Position numbers and translations under genes: made by a program. A stretch of DNA of 64,000 nucleotides from Desulfofalx alkaliphila DSM 12257 (GTDB taxonomy: Bacteria; Bacillota; Desulfotomaculia; Desulfotomaculales; Desulfohalotomaculaceae): positions 1 to 64,000 of the forward strand of contig NZ_JONT01000009.1 of assembly GCF_000711975.1 (NCBI RefSeq), given 5' to 3'. How positions within the stretch are numbered: the first letter of the stretch is position 1; the number at the start of each line of letters is the position of its first letter. The notes under the pieces were generated by a model. It searched no databases. It saw nothing but the letters and a program-made list of their open reading frames with translations, and was not told the DNA's origin. Positions 43,451 to 52,283 of this stretch are shown here, piece by piece.

Positions 43451-44851
43451 TTATTTTCTTCTCAGGGAGTTAAATATTGTTTTAGCACTGGAAGTGGCTA
43501 TGCTGATAAAACCTTTATGGGAGCTTAAAATATCCTCCAAGGCCCCTATAACCTTATCCAGTTGCTGATATTCCACAATAAGCGGTGGTTCTAAGCGAAT
43601 TACATTGGGGTTGTTTAGGGTGTAGGCGGTGATAATACCGTGCTTATTAAGCAACTGCCCGGCAACTAAACTGCCCATGTACTCTTCTGAAAGCTTGTTA
43701 ACCACACCTAAAGTAGCCTTTGTTGCAAATCCCTTGGGTTGGGCGAACTCTATGCCAATCAATAAGCCGCGGCCCCGCACATCGGCTAAGAGCGGATATT
43801 TTTCCTTTAAAACATTTAATTTGCCAATAAAATATTCACCCTTTTCCTTGGCTTGATTAACCAGATCTTCCTTGTACAAGGTTTCAATGGTGGACAGGGC
43901 GGCGGCGCAAGCCATGGTATTGCCGCCAAAGGTAGAGGTGTGCAGGGTTGCCTTTTCAATACTGCCATAGGCCCGTTGCCAAATTTCATCGGTGGTAACA
44001 TATGCTCCGATGGGCATCATTCCTCCGCCTAAAGCTTTGGCCAGGCATAAAATATCGGGTACCACCTTTTCCTGCTCACAGGCAAACATAGTTCCCGTGC
44101 GTCCCATTCCTGTTTGCACCTCATCGGCAATAAACAGGGCGCCGTATTTATGGCAAAGTTCTTTGGCCTCAGCAAGGTAACCGGCAGGGGGTTCAATGAT
44201 GCCGCCTTCACCTTGAATGGGTTCGGTGATAAATGCCGCAATGTCATTACTTTTAAGTAGGCCTCTTAGTGTATCCAAGTCGCCAAAGGGTACGGCGGTG
44301 CATCCTGTCAGCAGTGGTTGGAAGGTTTTTTGATACTTTTCTCTACCGGTGACAGATAATGCTCCCAAGGTTTTTCCGTGAAAGGCGCCGTGGCAGTACA
44401 GCACCTTATGTCTGCCCGTTGAAGCCCGGGCCAGCTTTAGGGCCCCTTCCACCGCCTCAGCGCCGCTGTTGCCAAAGAAGCAGCGCTGTAAATTACCGGG
44501 CGTGATGGCAGCCAGGTTAGCGGCCAGTGCCCCGGTTAGTGTATTTAAAGAGGCCTGTAAGATGTTGGGAATTCCCTTTACCCTTTCCAAGGCTTTAATA
44601 ACGGCCGGATGGTTGTGTCCTAAATTCAGTGAACCGTAACCGCCTAAAAAGTCCAGATACTCTTTACCGTCACTGTCCCAAACACTGACGCCCTGGGCCC
44701 TTACATATTGGGAGTCGAAATTTAATAAACCCATCAGTGAAGCCAGGCTGGCATTAACATATTTTTTGTGTAAATTGCGAACTTCCTCTCGGTTTAGTGC
44801 CAATGCCTCTTCAAAACTGAGAAGATTTTCGGGAATCTTGTTTGTAGTCAT
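43451..44851 (-). CDS. Class III aminotransferase, putrescine aminotransferase-like
   Basis: A PLP enzyme of 466 aa. Visible are GGYGSLNLGHNHP, FFGNSGAEAVEGALKLAR, CHGAFHGKTLGALS, ADEVQTGMGRTG with the PLP Asp, LAKALGGGMMPIGAY with the PLP Lys, and STFGGNTMACAAA. Overall pattern and length are nearest to putrescine/diamine aminotransferases; acetylornithine or 4-aminobutyrate aminotransferase are alternatives. ATG 44851 is preferred, 11 bases after GGAGG; an upstream ATG at 44911 adds 20 residues. It stands alone and divergent from the ylxM-ffh operon, so context does not fix the substrate. Confidence 0.85.
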   Translation of the reverse strand: MTTNKIPENLLSFEEALALNREEVRNLHKKYVNASLASLMGLLNFDSQYVRAQGVSVWDSDGKEYLDFLGGYGSLNLGHNHPAVIKALERVKGIPNILQASLNTLTGALAANLAAITPGNLQRCFFGNSGAEAVEGALKLARASTGRHKVLYCHGAFHGKTLGALSVTGREKYQKTFQPLLTGCTAVPFGDLDTLRGLLKSNDIAAFITEPIQGEGGIIEPPAGYLAEAKELCHKYGALFIADEVQTGMGRTGTMFACEQEKVVPDILCLAKALGGGMMPIGAYVTTDEIWQRAYGSIEKATLHTSTFGGNTMACAAALSTIETLYKEDLVNQAKEKGEYFIGKLNVLKEKYPLLADVRGRGLLIGIEFAQPKGFATKATLGVVNKLSEEYMGSLVAGQLLNKHGIITAYTLNNPNVIRLEPPLIVEYQQLDKVIGALEDILSSHKGFISIATSSAKTIFNSLRRK

Positions 44852-44942
44852 AAATAAATTAACCTCCTGGGGAAAGTCTGACCCTTTTTTAATTCTGCCA
44901 AACATGGCCAATTTCCTTTAAATAAGTTTAAAGAAAGATTAC

Positions 44943-44971
44943 TTGACAGCAGCCTCTTATTTCAGTAAAAT
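44943..44971 (+). promoter_or_regulatory. Sigma-A promoter of the ylxM-ffh operon
   Basis: TTGACA (44943-44948) and TAAAAT (44966-44971) are separated by exactly 17 bases. Start near 44978, about 36 bases before ylxM. Confidence 0.82.
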
Positions 44972-45013
44972 CTTTGTGTAAAGTGCATTACCTTTATAGG
45001 CACGGAGGCCGAA

Positions 45014-45364
45014 ATGGAAAAAGTCATTTGGATTACCCTACTGTTCGACTTTTACGGCCAACTGCTCACCGAGCGCCAGCAGCGCTTTGTTGAACTATAC
45101 TATGGCCAAGATTTTTCCTTGGGCGAAATAGCTGAAGAGTACGGCGTTACCCGGCAAGCGGTACATGATACATTAAAAAGGGCTGAAAAAACACTTACCG
45201 GCTATGAGGAAAAATTGCAGTTGGTAAAAAAATTCATGGACGAGCGAAAAAAAATATCCGATGCACTGAAACTGCTCAGGGATTTCCGCCAGGACCAAAA
45301 CCCCCATCATCTGGAAAAGATGGAAGATATATTAACCGAGATTAGTAGGCTGCACGAAGAGTAA
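45014..45364 (+). CDS. ylxM: SRP-associated HTH protein YlxM (UPF0122)
   Basis: A 116-aa protein with a sigma-70 region 4-like helix-turn-helix (LTERQQRFVELYYGQDFSLGE continuing into YGVTRQAVHDTLKRAE, about residues 18-58) and a charged helical tail. YlxM is known as a protein that binds and stimulates Ffh. A GGAGGCCGAA SD precedes the ATG. It lies 23 bases before ffh, the conserved arrangement. Confidence 0.94.
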   Translation: MEKVIWITLLFDFYGQLLTERQQRFVELYYGQDFSLGEIAEEYGVTRQAVHDTLKRAEKTLTGYEEKLQLVKKFMDERKKISDALKLLRDFRQDQNPHHLEKMEDILTEISRLHEE

Positions 45365-45390
45365 TGGGGTAAAGCAGGAGGTGCTGTTTG

Positions 45391-46728
45391 ATGTTTCAAA
45401 GTCTGTCTGAAAGACTGCAGGCAACCTTTAAAAAACTAAAGGGCAAAGGTAACCTGACAGAAACCGATGTAAACGAGGCAATGCGTGAAGTGCGGGTGGC
45501 ACTTTTAGAAGCGGACGTCAACTTTAAGGTTGTTAAAGAGTTTGTGGCGTCGGTAAAAGAAAAGGCCGTCGGCCAGGATGTGATGAGCAGTTTAACACCG
45601 GGACAGCAGGTAGTAAAAATAGTGCGGGATGAACTGGTAGAACTTTTAGGTGGCACCCAAAGCAAAATTAATTTGGCACCTAAGCCACCCACCGTATTAA
45701 TGCTGGTGGGCCTGCAGGGTTCCGGAAAAACCACCACCTGTGGCAAGTTGGCCAACAACTTAAGGAAAGCTGGGCGCCGTCCACTTTTAGTTGCTGCCGA
45801 TGTCTACCGTCCTGCTGCCATCAAACAACTTGAGGTGCTGGGCAAACAATTGGATATACCGGTGTTTTCCATGGGGCAGCAAAACCCCGTGGATATAGCT
45901 AAGGCAGCAATAGAAAACGCCAACAGCACCGGTCGCGACCTGGTAATAATAGACACCGCCGGCCGTCTGCACATCAATGAGGAATTGATGGCTGAATTGG
46001 AAGGGATTAAGGCTGCTGTCAAACCCCACGAGATACTGCTGGTGGTGGATGCCATGACAGGTCAGGATGCGGTTAATGTTGCAGAGTCATTTAACAATAA
46101 GTTGGGCCTTGACGGCATAGTAATGACCAAACTGGACGGGGATACCAGGGGCGGTGCGGCATTATCCGTTCGTAAGGTAACCGGAACACCTATAAAGTAT
46201 GTGGGTGTAGGTGAAAAACTGGACGCCCTGGAGCCCTTCCATCCCGATCGTATGGCTGATCGTATATTGGGCATGGGTGATGTGTTAACTCTTATTGAGA
46301 AGGCCCAGGCCACCATGGATGCCGAGCAGGCGGCACAACTTTCCCATAAACTGAAGACGGCAGAATTTTCTCTGGAAGACTTCTTAGTCCAAATGCAGCA
46401 AGTAAGGAACATGGGCCCCCTGGATCAAATTTTAGGTATGATTCCGGGAATGAATAAACTAAAGGGGTTAAAAGATCAAATAGACGAAAAGGAACTGGTC
46501 TATGTGGAGGCAATTATAAGATCCATGACCCCCTATGAACGCCGGCATCCTGAAAAGATTAACGGCAGCAGAAGGAGAAGGATTGCTGCCGGCAGCGGTA
46601 CAAAGGTACAGGATGTTAACCGCCTGTTAAAACAGTTTGAACAAACCCGCAAAATGTTTAAGCAAATAGGCAACATGGAAAAAAGTGTTAAGAAAGGGAA
46701 GAAAATTAGACTGCCCTTCCCTTTTTAA
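45391..46728 (+). CDS. ffh: Signal recognition particle protein Ffh
   Basis: Ffh binds signal peptides and 4.5S/6S-like SRP RNA and brings ribosomes to FtsY. The protein of 445 aa has the N domain, GTPase motifs GLQGSGKTT near residue 107, DVYRPAA, DTAGR and TKLDGDTRGG, and a methionine-rich M domain (QMQQVRNMGPLDQILGMIPG). ATG 45391 follows AGGAGGTG by 7 bases; the UUG before it is not needed. It is co-transcribed with ylxM and rpsP. Confidence 0.97.
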   Translation: MFQSLSERLQATFKKLKGKGNLTETDVNEAMREVRVALLEADVNFKVVKEFVASVKEKAVGQDVMSSLTPGQQVVKIVRDELVELLGGTQSKINLAPKPPTVLMLVGLQGSGKTTTCGKLANNLRKAGRRPLLVAADVYRPAAIKQLEVLGKQLDIPVFSMGQQNPVDIAKAAIENANSTGRDLVIIDTAGRLHINEELMAELEGIKAAVKPHEILLVVDAMTGQDAVNVAESFNNKLGLDGIVMTKLDGDTRGGAALSVRKVTGTPIKYVGVGEKLDALEPFHPDRMADRILGMGDVLTLIEKAQATMDAEQAAQLSHKLKTAEFSLEDFLVQMQQVRNMGPLDQILGMIPGMNKLKGLKDQIDEKELVYVEAIIRSMTPYERRHPEKINGSRRRRIAAGSGTKVQDVNRLLKQFEQTRKMFKQIGNMEKSVKKGKKIRLPFPF

Positions 46729-46768
46729 AGGTTAGTTATTAGTACATTATTTAAAGGAGGTGACATCT

Positions 46769-47038
46769 TTGGCAACTAAAATTCGCTTAAAAAGAATGGG
46801 TGCAAAAAAAGCTCCATTTTACCGTATAGTGGTGGCAGATTCACGTTTCCCCCGCGATGGTCGTTTCATTGAGGAAATTGGTTATTATGATCCTCTAAAA
46901 AAGCCCGTTGTTATCAAGGTTGATAAAGAAAAGGCACAGGACTGGCTTAAAAAGGGTGCCCAGCCCTCTGAAACAGTTAAATCTTTGTTTTATAAAGCCG
47001 GTGTGCTGGAGAAGGCTGCCGGTGAGGGTCAGCAATAG
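46769..47038 (+). CDS. rpsP: 30S ribosomal protein S16
   Basis: S16 is a small-subunit protein, here 89 aa, with [23 protein letters not shown] split over two strands, then [15 protein letters not shown] 46769 is the start: AAAGGAGGTGA ends 6 bases before it, and a GTG at 46760 is part of the SD. It lies 40 bases after ffh; the order ffh-rpsP-khpA-rimM-trmD-rplS is the classical Firmicute operon. Confidence 0.96.
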   Translation: MATKIRLKRMGAKKAPFYRIVVADSRFPRDGRFIEEIGYYDPLKKPVVIKVDKEKAQDWLKKGAQPSETVKSLFYKAGVLEKAAGEGQQ

Positions 47039-47055
47039 GGAGGGTGCTTAATAGT

Positions 47056-47283
47056 ATGAAAGAATTAGTTGAAATTTTAGCCAAAGCCCTCGTTGACCAA
47101 CCGGACAAGGTTGATGTCAAGGTGATTGAAAAAGAAAAAATAGTACAAATTGAGCTGAGAGTAGCCCCTGAAGATATGGGCAAGGTGATTGGTAAGCAAG
47201 GCAGAATAGCCCGGGCTATTCGTGCGGTGGTTAAAGCCGCTGCCACCAAGCAACGCAAGAAAGTATCAGTGGAAATAGTATAA
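47056..47283 (+). CDS. khpA: KH-domain RNA-binding protein KhpA (YlqC)
   Basis: A 75-aa single KH domain with the GxxG loop in [12 protein letters not shown]. KhpA works with KhpB in binding small RNAs and mRNA. ATG 47056 (MKELVEIL) is preferred, following GGGAGGGTG; a GTG at 47044 is also in frame. It is placed between rpsP and ylqD/rimM as in Bacillus, and a terminator follows directly. Confidence 0.94.
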   Translation: MKELVEILAKALVDQPDKVDVKVIEKEKIVQIELRVAPEDMGKVIGKQGRIARAIRAVVKAAATKQRKKVSVEIV

Positions 47284-47307
47284 AAAGGGGGGCGAATGCC
47301 CCCTTTT
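47283..47307 (+). terminator. Terminator after khpA
   Basis: AAAAGGGGG and CCCCCTTTT form a strong stem around a GCGAATG loop, ending in TTTTCTT. It divides the conserved operon after khpA, so ylqD-rimM-trmD may partly depend on read-through. Confidence 0.8.
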
Positions 47308-47358
47308 CTTCTATTGTCAGTGTCTACTTAAAGGTTTTGGCTAAGGAAGGCGAAAAAA

Positions 47359-47781
47359 GTGCAGAGCATTACAATTACCAGACCGGTGGTCATCAAGGTG
47401 CGGGTAACAGAAGAATATAAACAGCTTGTGGCCGCTGAACTGCAAAGGGCAGTGCAGCGCCTTGATTTAGAGCTGCAGCAATTGGATTTTTACAAAAAAA
47501 AGTTGACAAGGGATGCAGCAAGACAGCATCTGGAGCAAATTGACAGCCAAATCAAGGAACGGCTACAAAAGAAACAAAGATTGCTGGACAGAATTAAAGA
47601 GATTGGAGGTCTGGTACCGGGCACCGAGGTGATACACGGCAGGGTAGAGAGTATGGTGGAAATCAAAGTGGGCGATGACTGGAACCAGGTAATGAATGTG
47701 GAAATACTGGTAGAAAACGGTAAGGTTTTAGAAATTAGACAAGGAGTTCACAACCCGAAGAAGGTTGAGGGTGATGATTAA
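47359..47781 (+). CDS. ylqD: YlqD-family protein
   Basis: A 140-aa protein with a short N-terminal strand (SITITRPVVIKVRVTE), a central coiled coil (about residues 20-80, EYKQLVAAELQRAVQRLDLE onwards) and a C-terminal beta domain (GTEVIHGRVESMVEIKVGDDW). It matches the YlqD family of unknown function, encoded between khpA and rimM in Firmicutes. The start is GTG 47359. It ends directly before the rimM ATG, so the two are probably translated together. Confidence 0.85.
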   Translation: MQSITITRPVVIKVRVTEEYKQLVAAELQRAVQRLDLELQQLDFYKKKLTRDAARQHLEQIDSQIKERLQKKQRLLDRIKEIGGLVPGTEVIHGRVESMVEIKVGDDWNQVMNVEILVENGKVLEIRQGVHNPKKVEGDD

Positions 47782-48297
47782 ATGGAGCAGCAGTACATTA
47801 CCATTGGTGAGATAGTGAATACCCAGGGGCGTAAGGGTGAGGTTCGCCTGATACCACTAACCGACTTTTTAGATCGCTTTAATGACCTTGATGAATTACA
47901 AGTGTATTTAAAGGATAAGCGTTTTACTGTGCACCTTGAGGCTGTACGCAGGCATAAGAATTTTATTATTTTAAAGTTTAAAGGCATTGACGACATAAAT
48001 GAGGCAGAAAAACTTAAAGGTGGATTGGCACAGATCACCAAAGACAAATTAGTACCACTGCCTGAAGGTAGTTATTATATATTTCAAATTGTCGGCTTAG
48101 ATGTTTTCACCGAAAGCGGTGAAAAATTAGGTACAGTTACAGAGGTATTAAGGACCGGAGCCAACGACGTGTATGTAACAAAGCCACCGGTGGGCAAAGA
48201 TATACTTATACCGGCTTTAAAGTCCGTGGTTAAAGAAATTAATATTGAAGCTAACCGTATGGTGGTGGAGCTTCCTGAAGGGTTGCTGGACACCTAA
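47782..48297 (+). CDS. rimM: Ribosome maturation factor RimM
   Basis: RimM assists assembly of the 30S head by binding S19. The 171-aa protein has the N-terminal [20 protein letters not shown] barrel and the C-terminal PRC-barrel ([20 protein letters not shown], then [14 protein letters not shown]). It starts 1 base after the ylqD stop and its TAA overlaps the trmD ATG (TAATG), giving tight coupling. Confidence 0.96.
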   Translation: MEQQYITIGEIVNTQGRKGEVRLIPLTDFLDRFNDLDELQVYLKDKRFTVHLEAVRRHKNFIILKFKGIDDINEAEKLKGGLAQITKDKLVPLPEGSYYIFQIVGLDVFTESGEKLGTVTEVLRTGANDVYVTKPPVGKDILIPALKSVVKEINIEANRMVVELPEGLLDT

Positions 48298-49046
48298 TGC
48301 GTATAGATATATTAACACTATTTCCCGAGATGTTTGACGGCCCCATTAATACCAGCATACTAAAGCGGGCTAGGGATAACAAAATTATAAGTATTAATTT
48401 ACACAACATTAGGGACTACTCCCAAAACAAGCACCGTACAGTGGATGACACTCCCTATGGCGGTGGCGCCGGTATGGTGATGCAGGCAGAGCCCATATTT
48501 AAAGCAATGGAAAAGCTAAACCAAGAGGGCAAGGCTGAGCGGGTAATCATGATGTGCCCCCAGGGCCGTACCTTTACTCAGCAGATGGCCAAAGAACTGG
48601 CCCAAGAAAAACATCTGGTGCTGCTGTGTGGTCATTATGAGGGTATAGACGAGCGAGTGAAGGAAAAACTGGTTACAGATGAAATATCCATTGGCGATTA
48701 TGTACTTACCGGCGGGGAGCTGCCGGCCATGGTGGTGGTGGATGCAGTGGCCAGGATGATACCCGGGGTACTGGGTGAAATGGCCTCTGCCCAACAGGAC
48801 TCCTTCTATCACGGTTTGTTGGATCATCCCCACTATACCAAACCCCGTGAATACCAAGGCCTTTCTGTTCCGGAAGTGCTCTTGTCCGGTCACCACAAAA
48901 ATATTGACCGCTGGCGGCGTCGCCAGTCCCTGCTGCGCACCTTAGAAAGAAGACCGGATTTGCTGGAAAAAGCGGAATTAACGGCAGAAGACAGACAAGA
49001 ATTGCAGCAGGTGATGGACACCCTGGGTAAAATATTAAATACCTGA
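48297..49046 (+). CDS. trmD: tRNA (guanine-37-N1)-methyltransferase TrmD
   Basis: TrmD makes m1G37 in tRNA, which prevents frameshifts. The 249-aa SPOUT enzyme has [37 protein letters not shown], and the knot region [19 protein letters not shown]. It overlaps rimM by one base. rplS follows after a 143-base interval that holds its own promoter. Confidence 0.97.
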   Translation: MRIDILTLFPEMFDGPINTSILKRARDNKIISINLHNIRDYSQNKHRTVDDTPYGGGAGMVMQAEPIFKAMEKLNQEGKAERVIMMCPQGRTFTQQMAKELAQEKHLVLLCGHYEGIDERVKEKLVTDEISIGDYVLTGGELPAMVVVDAVARMIPGVLGEMASAQQDSFYHGLLDHPHYTKPREYQGLSVPEVLLSGHHKNIDRWRRRQSLLRTLERRPDLLEKAELTAEDRQELQQVMDTLGKILNT

Positions 49047-49073
49047 TTATGAATTATCGATTACTACAATTTG

Positions 49074-49102
49074 TTGCTCTTTAGGAATAATTATGTTATA
49101 AT
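49074..49102 (+). promoter_or_regulatory. Promoter of rplS
   Basis: TTGCTC (49074-49079) and TATAAT (49097-49102) are 17 bases apart, and TGT directly before the -10 box makes it an extended -10 promoter. Start near 49109. Confidence 0.75.
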
Positions 49103-49108
49103 TACGCT

Positions 49109-49189
49109 TGTTGAATTACGGGTGGTCCGCTATCTTGATCACTAATTACCGATAAGATATGAACGCCTATGGGGAAGGGGGGACCAGCA
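49109..49189 (+). promoter_or_regulatory. Structured leader of rplS, possible L19 autoregulatory leader
   Basis: TATCTT-ATC (49131-49140) pairs with GAT-AAGATA (49151-49159), and an outer GGTCC (49124-49128) pairs with GGACC (49181-49185), which touches the SD. The layout fits an autoregulated ribosomal protein leader, for which L19 leaders are known in Firmicutes. I cannot verify the consensus here. Confidence 0.45.
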
Positions 49190-49531
49190 ATGAACCTCAT
49201 TGATGCATTGGAAAAAGAGTATATCAAAACTGATATTCCTCAGTTTAAAGCCGGTGACACCGTAAGGGTACACGTAAAGGTTGTTGAGGGCAACCGGGAA
49301 CGTATTCAGGTGTTTGAAGGTGTTGTTATCAGGCGCCGTGGCGGTGGACTTGGTGAAACTTTTACAGTACGTAGACTTTCTTACGGTGTTGGCGTAGAAA
49401 GAACTTTTCCCGTTCACAGCCAAAAGATTGATAAAATTGAAGTGGTGCGCCGTGGACGTGTAAGAAGGGCTAAACTGTACTACCTGCGTAAACTGCGCGG
49501 TAAAGCTGCCCGCATTAAAGAACTCAGATAG
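49190..49531 (+). CDS. rplS: 50S ribosomal protein L19
   Basis: L19 sits at the interface of the ribosomal subunits. The 113-aa protein has [50 protein letters not shown] and the tail [22 protein letters not shown] 49190 (MNLIDALE) is preferred over the ATG at 49169, since AAGGGGGGA lies directly upstream. A terminator hairpin follows. Confidence 0.96.
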   Translation: MNLIDALEKEYIKTDIPQFKAGDTVRVHVKVVEGNRERIQVFEGVVIRRRGGGLGETFTVRRLSYGVGVERTFPVHSQKIDKIEVVRRGRVRRAKLYYLRKLRGKAARIKELR

Positions 49532-49538
49532 CAATGGG

Positions 49539-49572
49539 GAGGGACTGGCTCTTGTGGGCACAGTCCCTTTTT
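49539..49572 (+). terminator. Terminator after rplS
   Basis: GGGACTG (49541-49547) and CAGTCCC (49561-49567) pair, then TTTTT follows. lepB starts about 20 bases later. Confidence 0.75.
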
Positions 49573-49593
49573 GAGTTTTGGGGGGGTTAAAAA

Positions 49594-50160
49594 TTGAAAA
49601 ACTATCACCGGGGGACCGGGGAGTCAGAATCTAATAAAGAACAAAAGAACAAGTTTTCTATACTAAGGGAAACAATAGAATCAATAGCCATTGCCGTGGT
49701 GCTGGCGATAATTATTCGCATGTTTATATTTGAACCCTTTTATATTCCCTCGGGATCAATGGAACCGACCCTGATGGTTAATGACCGTATTATAGTCAGT
49801 AAAGTTTCTTATTATTTTAGTGAACCCCAACGGGGTGACGTAATTGTGTTTAAATATCCAAAGGACACCAGTAGGAATTTTGTAAAGCGTGTGATAGGTA
49901 TGCCCGGTGAAGTTATAGAAATGAGAGACAATGTCTTGTATGTGGATGGACAAGGTATGCCGGAAGAGTATTTGCCGGCGGGGGTGAGCTACCCGGACTA
50001 CGGGCCTGTGGATGTACCCGAAGGATATTACTTCATGTTGGGCGATAACAGGAACAATAGTGAGGACAGCCGATACTGGGGGCTCTTGCCCGAAGAATTG
50101 ATTACCGGCAAATCAGTTGCAATATATTGGCCGCTGGATAGGCTTGGTCTGATAAAATAA
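49594..50160 (+). CDS. lepB: Signal peptidase I
   Basis: LepB removes signal peptides from exported proteins. The 188-aa protein has one N-terminal membrane anchor (about 29-45), the catalytic Ser55 in SGSMEPT and Lys98 in FVKRVIGMPGE, plus GDNRNNSEDSRYWG near the end. It is the short Gram-positive type. TTG 49594 starts it, with GGGGGG upstream. It is placed between rplS and rbgA, as is common in Firmicutes. Confidence 0.96.
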   Translation: MKNYHRGTGESESNKEQKNKFSILRETIESIAIAVVLAIIIRMFIFEPFYIPSGSMEPTLMVNDRIIVSKVSYYFSEPQRGDVIVFKYPKDTSRNFVKRVIGMPGEVIEMRDNVLYVDGQGMPEEYLPAGVSYPDYGPVDVPEGYYFMLGDNRNNSEDSRYWGLLPEELITGKSVAIYWPLDRLGLIK

Positions 50161-50190
50161 CACACCTTGGTGGCGGAGGTGCAATTAATT

Positions 50191-51051
50191 ATGGAGCAGC
50201 AAAACCCCATTCAATGGTTCCCCGGACACATGGCCAAGGCCAAGCGTTTGGTGCAGGAAAATTTAAAACTGGTTGATGTGGTAATAGAACTGGTGGATGC
50301 AAGAATCCCCGCCAGCAGTCGCAATCCAATGATAGATGATATATTAGGAAATAAACCCAGATTAGTGATACTTAATAAGGCTGATTTGGCCGACGAAGAA
50401 GTAACAGGGCAATGGCAGCGCACCATGAAGGGTGCTAACAGCCTTGCCCTGGCCCTAGATTCTGTTAGGGGAAAGGGAATCAACCAAGTGACCCCCATGG
50501 CCAGGGCCTTGGTTGCAGAAAAGATGAAGCAAATAAAAGCTGCCGGCAGGAGAGCGCGGGCGGTGCGCTGCATGGTGGTGGGTATACCCAATGTTGGTAA
50601 ATCTTCATTTATTAACAGGCTTTCGGGACGTAAGTCCACCAAAACCGGAGATATGCCCGGGGTTACAAAGGGCAAGCAGATGATTAAAATCAATAATGAT
50701 TTAGAACTGTTGGATACACCGGGAATTTTATGGCCTAAATTTGAAGATGTAGAAGTGGCTTATAAATTAGCTGCCACCGGAGCCATCAAAGAACAGGTGG
50801 TCAATGTGGAAGAGGTGGCCTTGTATTTATTAAAAATAATAGTTCAAACAAAGCCTGACAAGGTGTTAACAAGATATAAATTAAAGGAGATACCCGAGGA
50901 AATGTTAACCCTCTTGGAGGAAATCGGAGCTAAGCGGGGATTGTTACTGCGCGGTGGTGTAACAGACACTTATAAGGCTGCGGTGCTGGTGCTTAAGGAG
51001 TTTAGGGAGGGTAAATTGGGCCGCATCTCCTTGGAATATCCAAACCAATAA
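50191..51051 (+). CDS. rbgA: Ribosome biogenesis GTPase RbgA (YlqF)
   Basis: RbgA is needed for late assembly of the 50S subunit. The 286-aa protein shows the circularly permuted order of GTPase motifs: NKADL first (G4), then GIPNVGKSSFIN (G1) and LLDTPGILWP (G3), with an N-terminal WFPGHMAKAKR. ATG 50191 is preferred, with GGAGGTG 9 bases upstream; a GTG at 50167 precedes the SD. rnhB follows after 15 bases. Confidence 0.96.
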   Translation: MEQQNPIQWFPGHMAKAKRLVQENLKLVDVVIELVDARIPASSRNPMIDDILGNKPRLVILNKADLADEEVTGQWQRTMKGANSLALALDSVRGKGINQVTPMARALVAEKMKQIKAAGRRARAVRCMVVGIPNVGKSSFINRLSGRKSTKTGDMPGVTKGKQMIKINNDLELLDTPGILWPKFEDVEVAYKLAATGAIKEQVVNVEEVALYLLKIIVQTKPDKVLTRYKLKEIPEEMLTLLEEIGAKRGLLLRGGVTDTYKAAVLVLKEFREGKLGRISLEYPNQ

Positions 51052-51066
51052 AGGCTGGTAAATATT

Positions 51067-51858
51067 ATGATAGATTTAACAAGGCTGACGGTATCTGAAA
51101 TAAAGAAATATGTTAATGATTATCCGCCGGACGAGCAAGTATTAGAACAGCTGGCCGCCGACGGCAGGGCCGGAGTGCGCCGGATTTATCATTTAATACA
51201 AAACAAACGAGAGAAATTACTCCGGGAATATCAGCGATTGGAAAAATTATTTACATATGAACAACAATTGTTTAGCCAGGGGAAAAAATATATTGTGGGC
51301 ATTGACGAGGTGGGCCGCGGCCCCCTGGCCGGCCCGGTGGTGGCCGGTGCAGTGATCTTTCCCAAAGATGTAGTAATACATGGGCTCAATGAATCAAAAA
51401 AAGTATCGGCGGCTAAAAGAAGAAAACTGGCTAAAGAAATAAAGGAAAAGGCAGTGGCTTGGTCCTTGGGTTTGGCCACCGTGCAGGAGATAAACAGATT
51501 TAATATTTATCAAGCAACCTTGCTGGCTATGAGACGGGCGGTGGGCAAGTTGTCAACCAGGCCGGAGCACCTGCTTGTTGATGCAGTAAATATTCCCGGC
51601 ATTAACATCCCACAGTTTGCCATTAAAGGGGGAGATCGGTTAAGCGGCTCCATAGCAGCCGCTTCAATTATTGCTAAAACATACCGGGATGAAATGATGC
51701 AGAATTATCATAAAAAATATCCCCGGTATCAATTTGATAGGCATAAGGGATACCCAACCAAAGAACATCTGGAAGCATTAAAGAAGTATGGGCCCAGTCC
51801 CATTCACCGGAGCGGTTATGCACCGGTGGCTGAATTAATAAAGGATAAATTGTTTTAA
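51067..51858 (+). CDS. rnhB: Ribonuclease HII
   Basis: RNase HII removes RNA from RNA/DNA hybrids, including single ribonucleotides. The 263-aa protein has an N-terminal extension of about 70 residues (a substrate-binding region in Firmicute enzymes), then the catalytic GIDEVGRGPLAGPV with Asp80 and Glu81, the later DAVN, and GSIAAASIIAKTYRDE. There is only a weak SD. It closes the rbgA-rnhB pair and a terminator follows. Confidence 0.96.
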   Translation: MIDLTRLTVSEIKKYVNDYPPDEQVLEQLAADGRAGVRRIYHLIQNKREKLLREYQRLEKLFTYEQQLFSQGKKYIVGIDEVGRGPLAGPVVAGAVIFPKDVVIHGLNESKKVSAAKRRKLAKEIKEKAVAWSLGLATVQEINRFNIYQATLLAMRRAVGKLSTRPEHLLVDAVNIPGINIPQFAIKGGDRLSGSIAAASIIAKTYRDEMMQNYHKKYPRYQFDRHKGYPTKEHLEALKKYGPSPIHRSGYAPVAELIKDKLF

Positions 51859-51883
51859 AAGTAAACTCAATTGCCCGCCTAAG

Positions 51884-51914
51884 AAGACTGTCGGAAATAG
51901 CGACGGTCTTTTTT
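51884..51914 (+). terminator. Terminator after rnhB
   Basis: AAGACTGTCG pairs with CGACGGTCTT (one G-U) around a 7-base loop, then TTTTTT. It separates the translation/SRP block from the nuo operon. Confidence 0.85.
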
Positions 51915-52154
51915 ATGCTTTCAGAGGGTGTAAGATTAAAATATTTTTTATTCATTTGTTACCATTTTAACGTGTTAAAATCTGTTCGCAGGTTGAACAC
52001 CATAGGCAATAAATGTAATCATTGTATCAAAATAGGGCGAATATACCGTATGTATCTATTGATATTACCTATGGCATAGATATTGCTTATAATATAAAGT
52101 GGTTATTATATTCAAAATGATTATTGAAATATTTAATTGATGAGGGGGTTGCTT

Positions 52155-52223
52155 GTGAACGTTATAACTTGCCTAAAAAGTTATAATATTCTAAAATCAC
52201 AATTATATCTTAAAACGGATTAA
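52155..52223 (+). CDS. Possible 22-aa ORF in the nuo leader
   Basis: A GTG at 52155 follows GAGGGGG by about 7 bases and opens a frame of 22 codons to TAA 52221-52223. The peptide (starting MNVITCLKSYN) is unknown, with one Cys and several Lys. A TATAAT at 52088-52093 could supply a transcript. It might be a leader peptide or a small protein, or chance in AT-rich DNA with a purine run. Confidence 0.3.
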   Translation: MNVITCLKSYNILKSQLYLKTD

Positions 52224-52230
52224 GATGTAA

Positions 52231-52246
52231 TTTTAACCTGGTTAAA
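52231..52246 (+). promoter_or_regulatory. Near-palindromic operator candidate upstream of nuo
   Basis: TTTTAACCTGGTTAAA contains the inverted repeat TTTAACC/GGTTAAA with a T between the arms. It lies about 30 bases before an extended -10 box, the expected place for an activator or repressor site. The regulator is unknown. Confidence 0.35.
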
Positions 52247-52274
52247 TGTAACAGTAAAAAGCAAAAAAAATCTA

Positions 52275-52283
52275 TGTTATAAT
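52275..52283 (+). promoter_or_regulatory. Extended -10 promoter before nuoA
   Basis: TGTTATAAT (52275-52283) is a perfect extended -10 motif. No clear -35 box stands 17 bases upstream, which fits a promoter that depends on the extended motif or on an activator. Start near 52290, about 118 bases before nuoA. Confidence 0.5.
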
